A DNA stretch of 40,074 bases. It comes from Peronospora farinosa (lineage: Eukaryota; Oomycota; Peronosporomycetes; Peronosporales; Peronosporaceae). Below the pieces are notes generated by a model. That model searched no databases. It saw only the letters and a program-made list of their open reading frames with translations, and was not told the origin of the DNA. A program made the position numbers and the translations under genes. This document shows, piece by piece, positions 20,871 through 30,540 of this stretch. The stretch's first letter is position 1. Each line of letters starts with the position of its first letter. The DNA lies in NCBI GenBank assembly GCA_947646735.1, contig CANTFK010000428.1, positions 1 to 40,074 on the forward strand. The letters run 5' to 3'.

Positions 20871-21355
20871 GGCGTCAAAAATGTCCTTGCCAGCCGTTAG
20901 CAGAAAATATACCGGTAATCATGAGAGCCCTGTATGAACTTGTATACTCTGATATTAAATCTTGCAAGGCTATGAAGAACTTGCTATAAGTTGGTACTAT
21001 TCTTTTTTTAGAAATATCTTGGTCGAAAGAAATCCTTAATTTTAGTCGTTGCTATTTTAGAAAGTAGCTCATATTTTAGAACAGTTTGGGTAACATCCTT
21101 GACTACCGAATCAGTTGAATTGTAGTAAAGTCCTAGATTACTGAGACCGAATTGCTAAATACGATTGCGTACGTGCTGAGCGACGTTTAATGTAGCGCTG
21201 GTTGCTAGCAAGGAAGATAGAGACGGACGAATGCAAGAGCTTTGTCTTTCTTTGCAACAATTCTGACCGCCGAGCGAAGACTGAGAGCCATTTAAAAAGA
21301 TAAGACACGTCTCGCATTTTTGCACGTACTATTGTCACCATAACTCAATCATTAA
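20871..21355. other. intergenic region between the 578-aa gene and TSAE
   Basis: No gene seen. The part next to 20870 should contain the promoter of the minus-strand 578-aa gene; the rest follows the TsaE stop codon. AT-rich, no repeats noted. Confidence 0.5.
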
Positions 21356-22137
21356 TTACGTGCTTGTTGCAAACAGCTTTGTCCATCGTTCACCAATCGG
21401 TCGAAGCTCGATACGTCGGATCTCAGTATTTTCTTCATCGTACGAGATTTGCACCTCCAGTCTCTCCGCTGGAACACTCGCTTTATCCAAGCGCTCGGGC
21501 CATTCCACCAGCGTAATCTCTATTGTCACCCCATTAGAAACATACGTACCATTAGTCCAAAGGTCCTATATCTCAGTGAAACATACCCCCACCTCGTTCG
21601 AATGCTTCAAGCAACCCCAAAGCAGTTACATCCTGCTTCGTCACGGCCTCCAACCGATAGAGATCGATGTGGTACACCATCGGCAAATCAACTGCTTCAT
21701 CGTACGTATTTACCAGCAAATACGTCGGCGACATCACCGCCAGCTCCTTTTGCTGTGTATGTGCCCTCACAAATCCTCTAGCCAAACACGTCTTCCCACA
21801 GCCTAAATCTCTGCATTTGTAACGTGCCAAAACTCAGCAATTTCGTACATAAAAGTACTCACACAATAGCGATCATTCAAATCCTCATTGGTAATTGCCA
21901 AAGGAAGCTCACATACCCGCGTAGGAAGAGGACATCGCCAGCCTGTCGTCCTCGAGCCAACCGTTTACCCAGCATCTCCATATCTCCTTGAGATCTAGTC
22001 ATTTGAAAACGAGACAAACGTGTATCGATAGCATTTGCGTCGCTCTTGTCAGCCGAATTCGAAGACACGACAACGGATAAGTAACGACGCGTGCAGCTGC
22101 GATGCGGCAGAGTCGCGACAGTCTGACGCATTAGCAT
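21356..22137 (-). CDS. TSAE: tRNA threonylcarbamoyladenosine biosynthesis protein TsaE, probably organellar
   Basis: Three exons (22137-21917, 21810-21593, 21519-21356; introns of 106 and 73 nt) encode 200 residues. TsaE is the small ATPase that works with TsaB/TsaD to make t6A37 in tRNAs decoding ANN codons. The core is clear: FLRGDLGCGKTCLARGF with Walker A at 74-81, SPTYLLVNTYD, the VYHIDLYRL motif, LGLLEAFE, and LVEWPERL near the end. Bacterial TsaE is about 150 residues; the extra N-terminal 50 are rich in Arg/Ser/Thr (LMRQTVATLPHRSCTRRYLS) and fit a mitochondrial presequence. Both junctions were set by restoring GDLG and EITLVEWPE. Divergent from UFD2 with a short shared upstream region. 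Confidence 0.9.
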
Positions 22138-22256
22138 GACTGTCGTAGAGTCCAAACCTAATGTTGATGTGGTCAACCTAAATATAAAAATGGATTACGT
22201 ATACGCATGTATCCATCGCATTTTCCCCTAATCAGAAACCAACAAAGAAGAAAACA
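22138..22256. promoter_or_regulatory. 119-bp bidirectional promoter region of TSAE and UFD2
   Basis: The two start codons face away from each other with only 119 bp between them, so both promoters must overlap here unless they extend into the neighbouring genes. A plus-strand TCGCATTTTCCCC (22216-22228), about 30 bases before the UFD2 ATG, resembles the CATTTTC-type flanking element of oomycete core promoters. No TATA box is evident. Confidence 0.45.
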
Positions 22257-25200
22257 ATGTCGGGCTGGGTGAGTACGTGGCTGCAGGGCAAGGGCGAAGA
22301 CGACGAGGAGAGAAAGACTGAGAGCAGTGGACACGCTACAGGTGGTAGTATACTCTCAGACGGAGCAGTGCCTACATCAGCTGACGAGATCCGGCGAAAA
22401 CGGCTGCAAAAGCTCCAGGAGCAGCAGATCCAGACACAAAACACTATTACAGCCAATGAGAACACTGCAAATACGAAAAACGACGTAATAATGACCAATC
22501 AAGAGACATTATTACAAGCAGACAAGAAGACCACTTCAGCTGCTCCTCATGGACCTGCGACGACCCTTACAGAAGCTAAAAGACCCAAGAAAAATGGCCC
22601 ACAGCCTGAAGTTTACGTCAATGAAGTGCTGCAACGAGTTCTTCACGTGACGCTGTGTCCAGCCAACAGCAGCAATGATGTTCTCCTTTTGCCACAATTT
22701 GTGACCCAATGTGAAGTCGAAGATATGCTACTCAGCCCTTTAAATGTCAGTGAAGTGCTGTACTCTCGGATCATTATGAACCCAGGCGATCTGCCTGGAG
22801 GCTCACAGCATCCACTGGCGGCTGTGGCTTATCTAGAGCAAGTTTTCTATCGCTGTAGAGATGAGATACAGAAGCTGCAGTCGTCCTTTGTACGACTTCC
22901 GGCAGAGAAGAAACAAGAGACACAGGAATGTCTGAGTAGTATCAGAATCATGTGCATTAACTACAGTGCTACAGCCTTAACAGATCCAGAAATCTTTCCT
23001 TTCGAAGCGGGGACGATTAATGCTGATGCATTGGAAAAGATTGTGAGATTGCAAGCTAATGCACAGACACCAGAATTTTTGGACGGACTGGTGGCAGAAC
23101 TGGAAGGGAATGGTGCAACGATGACGGTGTTTACACCCATTTTTCAGAAACTATTGTCGGAGCTGTTCCTGATCAATCCACCATCGCTCATGTCTAACTT
23201 TTATAACAACATGTATGTGCTGACGATGTTGTGCCGCAATAAAGCTTTAGCTTCGGTGTTTACGCGAATTCCTGGATTTTTGCTTACACCAGGTCTACCC
23301 ATGACGGGTCGGCGCCTTCAGGATGCGACAGCTCTTGGATTGTTGCTGCGCTTTAGCTGCAATCAAGACCCAGCCATCACACAGATGTTCACAAACATTA
23401 CGACACGGACGAAGAATGATGTGGATAACTCTATTCTGACTATTCGCAACAAGCTGGATAGTGTCCAGACGACAGTTTCGGATATTGTGACGTTACTACT
23501 GAAGGCTGGCACACCCGCTCGTGAACAAGTACTAGCGTGGTTGGAACAGGCGGTGCTGGTGAATGCAGAGCGCGCTAAAGAAAATCCAGATGCAAATATT
23601 ACATCCACCAATGGAATGTTTGTTAATTTGACAATGGTGCTGCTTAAACTATGTGGTCCTTTCATGGTTCCGAAGTCGAAGAAAGCGCAGCTAATCAAGA
23701 CGGAGTTCTTGGCTAGCCAAAATCCGTTGTTCCCCATTGATGAGACGAGGTTGGTCGGTGCTGGTACTCAAGACGCCGCTTCGACACAAGATGATCGCCA
23801 AGTGTTGAACAGCTCCAACTTTAACTTCATCACGCGCTGCTACTTCATCACAGTTCGCACGATGCACCTCGGACCCGTGGGCATGATGGGGCAATACATG
23901 CGTCTGCTTCGGCAACTCTCTTACTTCCAGAATCGTATGAATGCTCCGAACGCAGACCCTCGTCTGAGAGCGCACTTTGACCAGATGGCGGCCACGAAGA
24001 TGATTATGGATGCTGAACTCTTGCATCCAGATTTCTTGCATGAGATGATTCGCTTCTCTCTACTTACGTGCGCGGTCGTAAACTCAATCTGTACTGGATC
24101 GGACGTATATGATGAGAGCGCATTGCTCGGGCTGCCTCTTCCGACACCTGACACGGACCAAAACGTCTCTCTGAAGCACATCCCGGAGCATTTGGTGGAT
24201 GACTTGTGTACGATACTGAAGTTTGTAGCGCGGCTTCAGCCCAAGGCACTAAATGCGTTCGAGTTGGAGGAGTTACTCAAGATGATTATTATTTTCCTAT
24301 CCAGTCCAGCTTACGTGCACAGTCCTCACTTGCGCGCCAAAATGAGCGAGGTACTGTTCCAAATCTTTTTGCCATCGGAGGAGTCAGACGAACGCGAGAC
24401 GGCTGGAACTGCCTTTGGAGTTGAACTTCTAATGACGAACATGCTGGCACAGCGACATCTTGCTCCGTGTCTTTTGGCGCTTTATGGTGATGTTGAGCAG
24501 ACAGGATTCTACGAGAAGCTCGAGCATCGCTATAACATTGCCTGCTTGCTCAAATATCTGTGGAAACTGGATGGCCACAAGCCAGCATTCCTTCTTATTG
24601 CCAAGGACAACGAGAATTTTGTAAAGTTCGCTCATGGATTGATGAATCATATTAACAGCCTCGTTACTGATGCGCTTGTGGCCCTGCCAGAGATCAAGAT
24701 GTTGCAGGAAGAAATGCAGGATGTTGCGCGTTGGATGGCCCTTGATGAAACAGTGCGTGAGCAAAAGGAGAGTCTATTGTCGGATAAGGAGCGCACAGTC
24801 ACATCGAGCCTTCAGTTGGCCAATGAAACTATCCATATGATGTCTTATCTGACGTCTGAAATTCAGGAGCCTTTTGTAAAGATGCCAGAGCTTGAAGACC
24901 GTCTTGTAAGCATGCTAAATAGCGTAATTGTCAAGCTCGCAGGGCCGCGTGGGCTGGAGCTTAAAGTGAACAACCCGGAGCAGTATAAGTTCCGTCCAAA
25001 GGTGATGCTGAAGGAAATCGTGGAGACGCTATTGCATTTTGCCCATTACCCGAGCTTCTTGAATGCTGTGGCCACAAATGGCTTTTATGACGGCCAAGTA
25101 TTCCGTAAGTGTGCCCATATTGTGGCTCGAACCCAATTATTGGAACCGAGCGACGTCCAGAAGTTTGAAACATTTGTTGCAAACATTGAGATAGCTGCTG

Positions 25201-25469
25201 AGGGGGCAGCGAATCTAGAAGAAGCGCTTGGCGAAATTCCAGAGGAGTTCCTTGACCCGTTGGTATGCACACTGATGAAAGACCCCGTGCTGCTACCGAG
25301 TGGGTACACGATGGATCGGTCATGTATTTCTCAACACTTACTAAATGACCAAAGCGACCCATTCACCCGCGTACCTTTGACGATGAGCCAGTTGCAGCCA
25401 AATCTTGACCTGAAGACAAAAATCGAACAATGGGTACTTGAGCAGAAACAGAAGCATGCCGCGAAGTAA
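22257..25469 (+). CDS. UFD2: UFD2 / UBE4-type E4 ubiquitin ligase (U-box)
   Basis: An intronless gene of 1070 residues, close to animal UBE4 length. The N-terminus is low in complexity (Glu/Gln/Thr-rich, residues 1-130) with DEIRRKRLQKLQEQQ, a motif near the start of UFD2/UBE4 proteins. The long helical Ufd2P core spans roughly 180-980 and carries typical blocks such as NPPSLMSNFYNNMYVLTMLCRNK, RMNAPNADPRLRAHFDQM, LHPDFLHEMIRFS, FLSSPAYVHSPHLRAKMSEVLF and EHRYNIACLLKYLW. The C-terminal U-box begins at residue 994 (IPEEFLDPLVCTLMKDPVLLPSG...DRSCI..HLL...DPFTR.PLTM). UFD2 extends ubiquitin chains on pre-ubiquitinated substrates and works with Cdc48/p97 in proteasomal quality control. The full domain set is present without breaks. 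Confidence 0.97.
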   Translation: MSGWVSTWLQGKGEDDEERKTESSGHATGGSILSDGAVPTSADEIRRKRLQKLQEQQIQTQNTITANENTANTKNDVIMTNQETLLQADKKTTSAAPHGPATTLTEAKRPKKNGPQPEVYVNEVLQRVLHVTLCPANSSNDVLLLPQFVTQCEVEDMLLSPLNVSEVLYSRIIMNPGDLPGGSQHPLAAVAYLEQVFYRCRDEIQKLQSSFVRLPAEKKQETQECLSSIRIMCINYSATALTDPEIFPFEAGTINADALEKIVRLQANAQTPEFLDGLVAELEGNGATMTVFTPIFQKLLSELFLINPPSLMSNFYNNMYVLTMLCRNKALASVFTRIPGFLLTPGLPMTGRRLQDATALGLLLRFSCNQDPAITQMFTNITTRTKNDVDNSILTIRNKLDSVQTTVSDIVTLLLKAGTPAREQVLAWLEQAVLVNAERAKENPDANITSTNGMFVNLTMVLLKLCGPFMVPKSKKAQLIKTEFLASQNPLFPIDETRLVGAGTQDAASTQDDRQVLNSSNFNFITRCYFITVRTMHLGPVGMMGQYMRLLRQLSYFQNRMNAPNADPRLRAHFDQMAATKMIMDAELLHPDFLHEMIRFSLLTCAVVNSICTGSDVYDESALLGLPLPTPDTDQNVSLKHIPEHLVDDLCTILKFVARLQPKALNAFELEELLKMIIIFLSSPAYVHSPHLRAKMSEVLFQIFLPSEESDERETAGTAFGVELLMTNMLAQRHLAPCLLALYGDVEQTGFYEKLEHRYNIACLLKYLWKLDGHKPAFLLIAKDNENFVKFAHGLMNHINSLVTDALVALPEIKMLQEEMQDVARWMALDETVREQKESLLSDKERTVTSSLQLANETIHMMSYLTSEIQEPFVKMPELEDRLVSMLNSVIVKLAGPRGLELKVNNPEQYKFRPKVMLKEIVETLLHFAHYPSFLNAVATNGFYDGQVFRKCAHIVARTQLLEPSDVQKFETFVANIEIAAEGAANLEEALGEIPEEFLDPLVCTLMKDPVLLPSGYTMDRSCISQHLLNDQSDPFTRVPLTMSQLQPNLDLKTKIEQWVLEQKQKHAAK

Positions 25470-25831
25470 CGAAGATGATGGATTAATAAGAAACGACGGG
25501 TTTGTTTTCTGCTAGATGTTCACTTCGGTGCCTGTTCAAGCCTCATTGTTATCAAAGTGTGTCCTTCATTTGGTGCCGCGATATCTCAATTGATTTGTTT
25601 CCATAGTGGAGAGTAACGACATCGGCCAAGCTTGTTAATCCTTTTGTACTAATTCTGTATGATATTAACAGCAATCAAAGGCCGCGAGTTGCAGCTTTTC
25701 CATAAAGTGCTAGGCTTCCTACTTGCATTTATGTAAAAAATCAATTAAAAAATAATTTCGCTATGCAAGAATCCGGCGAGCCTCTTTCCATTTTGGTTCA
25801 CATGTTAAACACAAGAAAGGCACAATTTTAT

Positions 25832-25885
25832 ACTACGCTCTGTAAAACTACGCTCTGTAAAACTACGCTCTGTAAAACTACGCTC
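25832..25885 (+). repeat. 15-bp tandem repeat, three full units plus a partial
   Basis: The unit ACTACGCTCTGTAAA occurs three times without change at 25832, 25847 and 25862, then a fourth breaks off after ACTACGCTC. Non-coding, about 360 bp after UFD2. Confidence 0.95.
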
Positions 25886-26022
25886 CCTATGATCCTTTTT
25901 GCGCCACCGGCATCCTCTATATGAAAACAAGCATATTGCGTGAAGATGAAATTGACATTTTGAGAATGTGTGTTTATGTCAAGTTACGCTATCGCACATT
26001 CTGAATGACAACACAGGATTAC

Positions 26023-26094
26023 GGACATGAAGAGGCTTAATGATACGGATATGAAGACGGCTAATGTTACAGACATGAAGACGGTTCATAAGGA
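26023..26094 (+). repeat. 24-bp imperfect tandem repeat, three units
   Basis: Units begin GGACATGAAGAGGCTTAATG, GGATATGAAGACGGCTAATG and AGACATGAAGACGGTTCATA at 26023, 26047 and 26071. Because the period is a multiple of three, a short minus-strand frame repeats RLHV/ISRLHI-like units, but nothing else suggests coding. Confidence 0.85.
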
Positions 26095-26225
26095 GACCAG
26101 TGATCGTAAATTGGCTTCGAGGTAGCAAGAATTTTTGCGAACTAAGGTCCAGAGGATATTCAGTATTCATTTGCCACCTACTGCGCACAACGTCATGTTA
26201 TGAGCCTAACGATTATGTTTGACAG

Positions 26226-26348
26226 GGCTTCAAGCGCGCCAACCCCAGTCAGCTCTTTGGCAACGGTCACGAAGGGACCGGAACGTCTCCGGTGGTGGTT
26301 CAAGGCGGATCGACGGCCAACGAAAGGGGTGACGACGTCAACGGTTGA
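26226..26348 (+). pseudogene. possible terminal exon fragment of an unknown gene, abutting an LTR
   Basis: A GC-rich stretch in AT-rich DNA follows a good acceptor (ATGTTTGACAG). It reads 40 codons (GFKRANPSQLFGNGHEG..., ...VVVQGGSTANERGDDVNG) to a TGA two bases before the LTR at 26351. No upstream exon or homologue was recognised. It could be the end of a host gene cut off by retroelement insertion, or part of another element. Confidence 0.3.
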
Positions 26349-26350
26349 AT

Positions 26351-26660
26351 TGTAACGGGCTAAACACCCATATATTACACGTACTCGTTAAGTACTGCAT
26401 ACTTAACGGGGAGGAAGTACTTAGACCTGCCACATGGTGGGGCACATCAATGTGGCCCACCCTTGTGAATGTGATATCTATTGATGGATTCACATCGAAG
26501 GGGATGGCGCCCAGGTGGAGCTAGGCGTCGTGATGACGTCACAGACGGACGTCATCAGCGAGCTTAATTACATAAAGATATGTCTGAGCTTGCATGTAGT
26601 GGGGCACCCTCTTGAACGGGGTTAAACGGTTGTAACATCATACCGAAAGTACATCACGAT
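26351..26660 (+). repeat. partial or solo LTR of copia family 2
   Basis: Starts TGTAACGGGCTAAACACCCA, nearly the same as the LTR start at 35749 (TGTAATGGGCTAAACACCCA), and shares with 35749 and 39440 the core CACCC(T)TGTGAATGTGATAT...ATTGATG.ATTCACAT and GATGGCGCCCAG. Similarity fades after the GCTTAATT block (about 26580), so only the 5' part of the LTR is present before element B begins. Confidence 0.75.
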
Positions 26661-26737
26661 CGAAGTTTCTATATTGCATATAATGTATTATTAATACAGA
26701 TCCTATTAAAAAGGTAATTATAGATGAGTGATATTTT

Positions 26738-27240
26738 AAGGTATCAGTAATACCTTATACTATCGGTATCGGTTATATAATTGATACAGTACTGATGATC
26801 GGATGATTCCATATCCAAACAATAGACGATGGCATACTATGATTACTATGTTAGTAATTGATCTAGTGTAGGGTACTTAAAAATAAGATTATTCTCAAAC
26901 TCTTAATGCATAAATAACATTAGTTCTCATTCTGAGTTTATGATCGTAAGTCTCTCTAAGACTTGTTCTCTTGTGCACTTCGTGCGTTGGTTTCCTGAAC
27001 CTTTAAGCTTCTAGCCTGTTCTTGCACTCTGTGCGTATGTTCTCTGAACCTTAAGCTTATTGCTTGACTGACTAAAAGTCTCTTTCCTCGTTCCTTAGAA
27101 CAGGGTGACTTTAAGTCGTTTATTTAGTTCCTTAGAACTAAGTGGCTTTTAGCCTTAACTCTATTTAGTTCTCTAGAACTTCCCAGCCTAAAGTCTTCCT
27201 CTGGCTAAAGAGCTGTGCAGCTCCGCTACACTTGGTAGCA
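26738..27240 (+). repeat. 5' LTR of element B (LTR family 1)
   Basis: It aligns with 4771-5262 after element A: CAGTAATACC, TCTAGTGTAGGGTACTTA, GTGCACTTCGTGCGTT, GTTCCTTAGAACTAAGTGGC, CTTTTAGCC and a terminal GCTGTGCAGC block. An internal stretch of about 48 bp is duplicated here (26964-27011 and 27017-27061, both starting TGTTCT and ending CTTAAGCTT or close to it) but single in copy A. The region between 27240 and the gag ATG is a short leader. Confidence 0.7.
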
Positions 27241-27289
27241 CTAGTAGTCAGTCCTACACCTGAGTCTTTAAGACTGACCCTCTGTGAGG

Positions 27290-27718
27290 ATGGAGAATCA
27301 AAATTACCTTTATGAGGCGCATCGATTCGCACTAGATGAATTGTCTGCGTTCGTTGGGCCCGACCAAATCGAGGCTCTTTTGACCCAGAACCCGGAGGTC
27401 TTCAATGCTCGCCTTGAGGCCTTTATGCGTTATGAAGCAACGCTACTCGGTCAGGTTCACGACCCAGTAGCGTCAGCTGCGCCTACACAGTACATCCCGG
27501 TACCTGTGCCTGATGCAGAGCCAAAGGCTCGCTTACTCGTTTTAAACGTAAAGACCTTTGAGGAGAAGGAGGGAGAATATATTCTCCTCTGGATTCTAGA
27601 GGTTGAAATGGCAATTAATGCCGGCATGGTCGTGTCAGATAAGCAACGAATTGGCCTGTTCATTTCTAAGATCGGTGGAAGAGCTAGAGAGTGGGTATTA
27701 CGAGCGATGTCTCTGTAA
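27290..27718 (+). pseudogene. gag of element B, N-terminal part
   Basis: The ATG at 27290 begins [18 protein letters not shown] and the frame runs 142 codons. It contains [18 protein letters not shown], a Pro/Val/Ala linker and [18 protein letters not shown], the style of gypsy capsid N-terminal regions (retrotransposon Gag). The frame then ends early at TAA. The rest of gag continues in other frames to about 28060 (VFEPPNQAYRVRSRFL, QYPLAEEVRVTIYMEGL), so the gene is broken. Confidence 0.75.
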
Positions 27719-28790
27719 ACGCCGCATTTTTCACGTAGGAAATGATTAAAAAGAAATTCATTTGCGTGTTTGAACCGCCTAATCAGGCTTATCGTGTGCG
27801 CTCACGCTTCTTGGATACCCGACAGGGTTAGAAAGAATTGTCGGACTATGTACAAGAGTTGAGGACTCTCATTGCTGCTATGCAGCAGTACCCTCTGGCA
27901 GAGGAAGTCCGGGTAACCATTTACATGGAAGGACTTCGCACTGAGGTCTCCAGGACAGAAGGTTTTTCGTGTCCAGCCTTCGACTTTCGAAGAGGCAGTG
28001 ATCATAGCGTTTAAAGCTGAGTTCACTTTCAAATCTGCTCTCTACGGTTTCCATGGTATAATTCAAATGCCTCTAATAGGGCGTAACCCATGTACCTCAG
28101 CCTAACGACATCGTCTCTCGTGTAGAGCAGATTAAGGTTGATGACCTTGTTAGTGATATTGTCTATAATAGCGATTCACTATATTCGGGTATTTCATCGG
28201 CTATAGTATATCTAATTTAAGGTCGAATACCTTGTTGTCGTGTCGCCTGTTACAATGACCCACAGGATGTCGGTAATGACATCGGCTCTCGTATAGAGCA
28301 GGTAAGGTAGAAAATACCAACGATCTTGGGAATAATAATATCCCAAGTACTTTAAAAGGTACGGTCTCGTCAATGAGACGGCAGCGTCGCCAGATGTCGG
28401 CTGCAAGACGCAAGGCGTCTGTTTTATCACGTAGTAATGTCAGTGACCAGTTGTACGCCCTAGTCAACGGAGTGACAGGTGATGTAGATGGTGAGGTTGT
28501 CCTTAAGGTCCTCCCATCATTAAATGCTCATTTATAGCTAGACGGAATGTCTGGGGATGAATGTCATTCAATCTTAAAGGCTGGTAATTTATCCAATATG
28601 GTGGTACTTGGGATACCGTGGCTTTCGCGGTATCAGCCGACATTAGATTGACTATCTCGATCCGTCAAACGACGAAGCGGATATGACTTCAGTGAAGTGT
28701 TCACTCATTTGCTGGTCGTGTCATCCGATTGGCCTCACATCTAGGTCGTGAACGAAGTCGCCACGACTAGTAGTCAACAGAGAGAGAGCG
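27719..28790 (+). pseudogene. gag C-terminus and protease remnant of element B
   Basis: The first 340 bases continue gag in a shifted frame. After a poorly readable stretch (about 28060-28420) comes a piece reading VVLKVLPSLNA, DECHSILKAGNLSNMVVLGIPWLSRYQPTLD (about 28495-28650). LGIPWL...P.LDW is the conserved end of gypsy retropepsins. The N-terminal D-S/T-G active site was not found. Confidence 0.55.
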
Positions 28791-29186
28791 ATGGCTCTTT
28801 GTGCGCGGTATGTTCCGTTACCTGATGGAGCCATGAACGAGGCGGTCGAACAACGGTTACCGCATACACAGCCATCGGTCGAACAGGGGTTCCCGATTCA
28901 CAGCGAGGCAGCCGAGCTGAGGTCCTCGCGTATAACACATCGTCTGAGTAGAGGCTCCCGATCAAATTTTGAGGTGGTCGAGCAGGGGATCCCGCAAACA
29001 CACAAATCGATCAATCAGAGAGTTTCGAGTGCCTTCGAGGCGGTCAAAGACGATCTCCCGCCTCTAATTGACGAGAATGGGCGGACTATGGATCCGCATG
29101 AGACCGACGTGGTGGAGACAGAGCTCTCACGTCTAGAAGGGGTCATTCCTTGTGATAGCGACGTGCCAGTCTCGAGCAGGTGCTAG
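28791..29186 (+). CDS. 131-codon open frame between protease and RT of element B
   Basis: A continuous Glu/Arg/Ser-rich frame with an internal repeat: VEQRLPHTQPSVEQGFP, VVEQGIPQTHKSINQ. It is probably the protease-RT linker of the polyprotein. Function unknown; not an independent gene. Confidence 0.35.
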   Translation: MALCARYVPLPDGAMNEAVEQRLPHTQPSVEQGFPIHSEAAELRSSRITHRLSRGSRSNFEVVEQGIPQTHKSINQRVSSAFEAVKDDLPPLIDENGRTMDPHETDVVETELSRLEGVIPCDSDVPVSSRC

Positions 29187-29272
29187 AGACGCAAGAGAAA
29201 ACGCAAGAAAGGAGCACGCCGATCACCGACACGACGGAATGCACGTCAAAAAGCTGATGCAAATGATTTTTA

Positions 29273-30540
29273 GTGACGGATTCCGTATGTGCGCCTGAAT
29301 ATGTGGAGAGGTCTCCACATTGTGGACGCTACATTGAGGTAGCAAGCCCTCCGTGCACTGCTGCAGAGATCACATCTCTGTCAGACCTTTCACGGAAAGA
29401 TGTCCTTCACGAACTCAAGGCCGGCGACATCCAGCAAGTGTGCGTCGTTTTAGCCGCCCAAACAGCCAGCGAAGAAGTTCTGAAGGCTCGCCCAAAGAGC
29501 GCCGAGTCTAAAGCAGCGCGAGAAGAACGCTTAGCAGCACAGTCTTGGAATTTTCTTCGTGCTTCGGGCAACCCTTTCTACGATATTGCCCGTGAGTACG
29601 CCGATATTTTTCCGGAGAAAATTTCTGCTGAACTTCCAGCGGATCGTGGAGTGCGACACAATATAGATCGCGTGCCAGGATTGAAGTATTGCTTGACGCG
29701 GCAGTGGTCGTTACCACGTGATCCAGTCATCGCTATTGATACTTGGGTCGCCGTAAGGCTGGCCATGTCCGCGAGAGTATCTCGCTACATGTGAGCTCGA
29801 CTTTCTGTGTGAACAAAGCCACCGGTGGTTGGCGCATTGTGCACGATTTTAACAATCTGAATGACGCAACGATCCCGGCTCAAACGCCTACTCCTCGAAA
29901 AGACATGGTATTGAATACCATGTCCAGGAGCGAGATCTACAGCGCTATATATCATACAGACGGGGTCTATCAGATCCTCGATGAGAGACAGCAACATTCC
30001 ATTCAATGCGGTCAGAAACCCAAGCGGAATGCTTTGGAAGTGGCTAGTCATGCCACAAGGTCTTAAAAGAACGCTCCAGATACTTTCAATTGTATGGTGA
30101 CACAAGTACTTCGTTCACTTCGCAATTTTGCATCGAGCTACTTTGATAACATTTTTGTTCACAGCCGCGCTGAGCAAAAGCTCAGCACTACGGAGGTAAA
30201 CCTTCGACACTTGAAGCTGGTGTTTCAAGTTATGCGCGAAAATAAATTGTATGCGAATTTGAAGAAAGGTGTCTTCTGCGCCCCCGAGATTCCAGATACT
30301 TCAACAAGGGAGGTGTCCGCGCTGATCCTGAGATGATCTCATCGATCTGTTCCTGACCAGCGCACAGGAACCAAACTGAATTACGTCAATGGCTCGGTCT
30401 GGCGAATTACTTGCATAGGTATACGAAGAATTTTGCTGAGCTAATTCAGCCATCATCGACATTGCTCAAGAAAGACGCAGTATGGTTATGGAAGGCAGAA
30501 CATCATTTTACCTTCGATTCATGACAAATAGCTTGTCCGA
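29273..30540 (+). pseudogene. reverse transcriptase of element B
   Basis: Readable blocks in order: EYADIFPEKISAELPADRGVRHNID (about 29594-29670), QWSLPRDP, then after a frameshift VNKATGGWRIVHDFNNLNDATIPAQTP (about 29810-29890), SAIYHTDGVYQIL, MPQGLK-like, RNFASSYFDNIFVHSRAE (about 30123-30176), RENKLYANLKKGVFCAPEIP and a connection domain ELRQWLGLANYLHRYTKNFAELIQP (about 30385-30450). The catalytic YFDD is here YFDN, which should abolish polymerase activity. Several frameshifts also break the frame. Confidence 0.85.

Larger units (their letters stand above)
25470..26350. other. intergenic region at the right edge of the gene island, with two small tandem repeats and an exon-like fragment
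   Basis: No complete gene. It contains the UFD2 3' flank, a 15-bp tandem repeat (25832-25885), a 24-bp imperfect tandem repeat (26023-26094) and a GC-rich coding-like stretch (26226-26348) that ends against an LTR. Confidence 0.6.

Noticed and set aside
20871..20925. Additional 5' exon of the 578-aa gene starting at an upstream ATG
   Set aside because: Joining it would need a 27-nt intron, which is too short to be credible, and the resulting frame closes at once.
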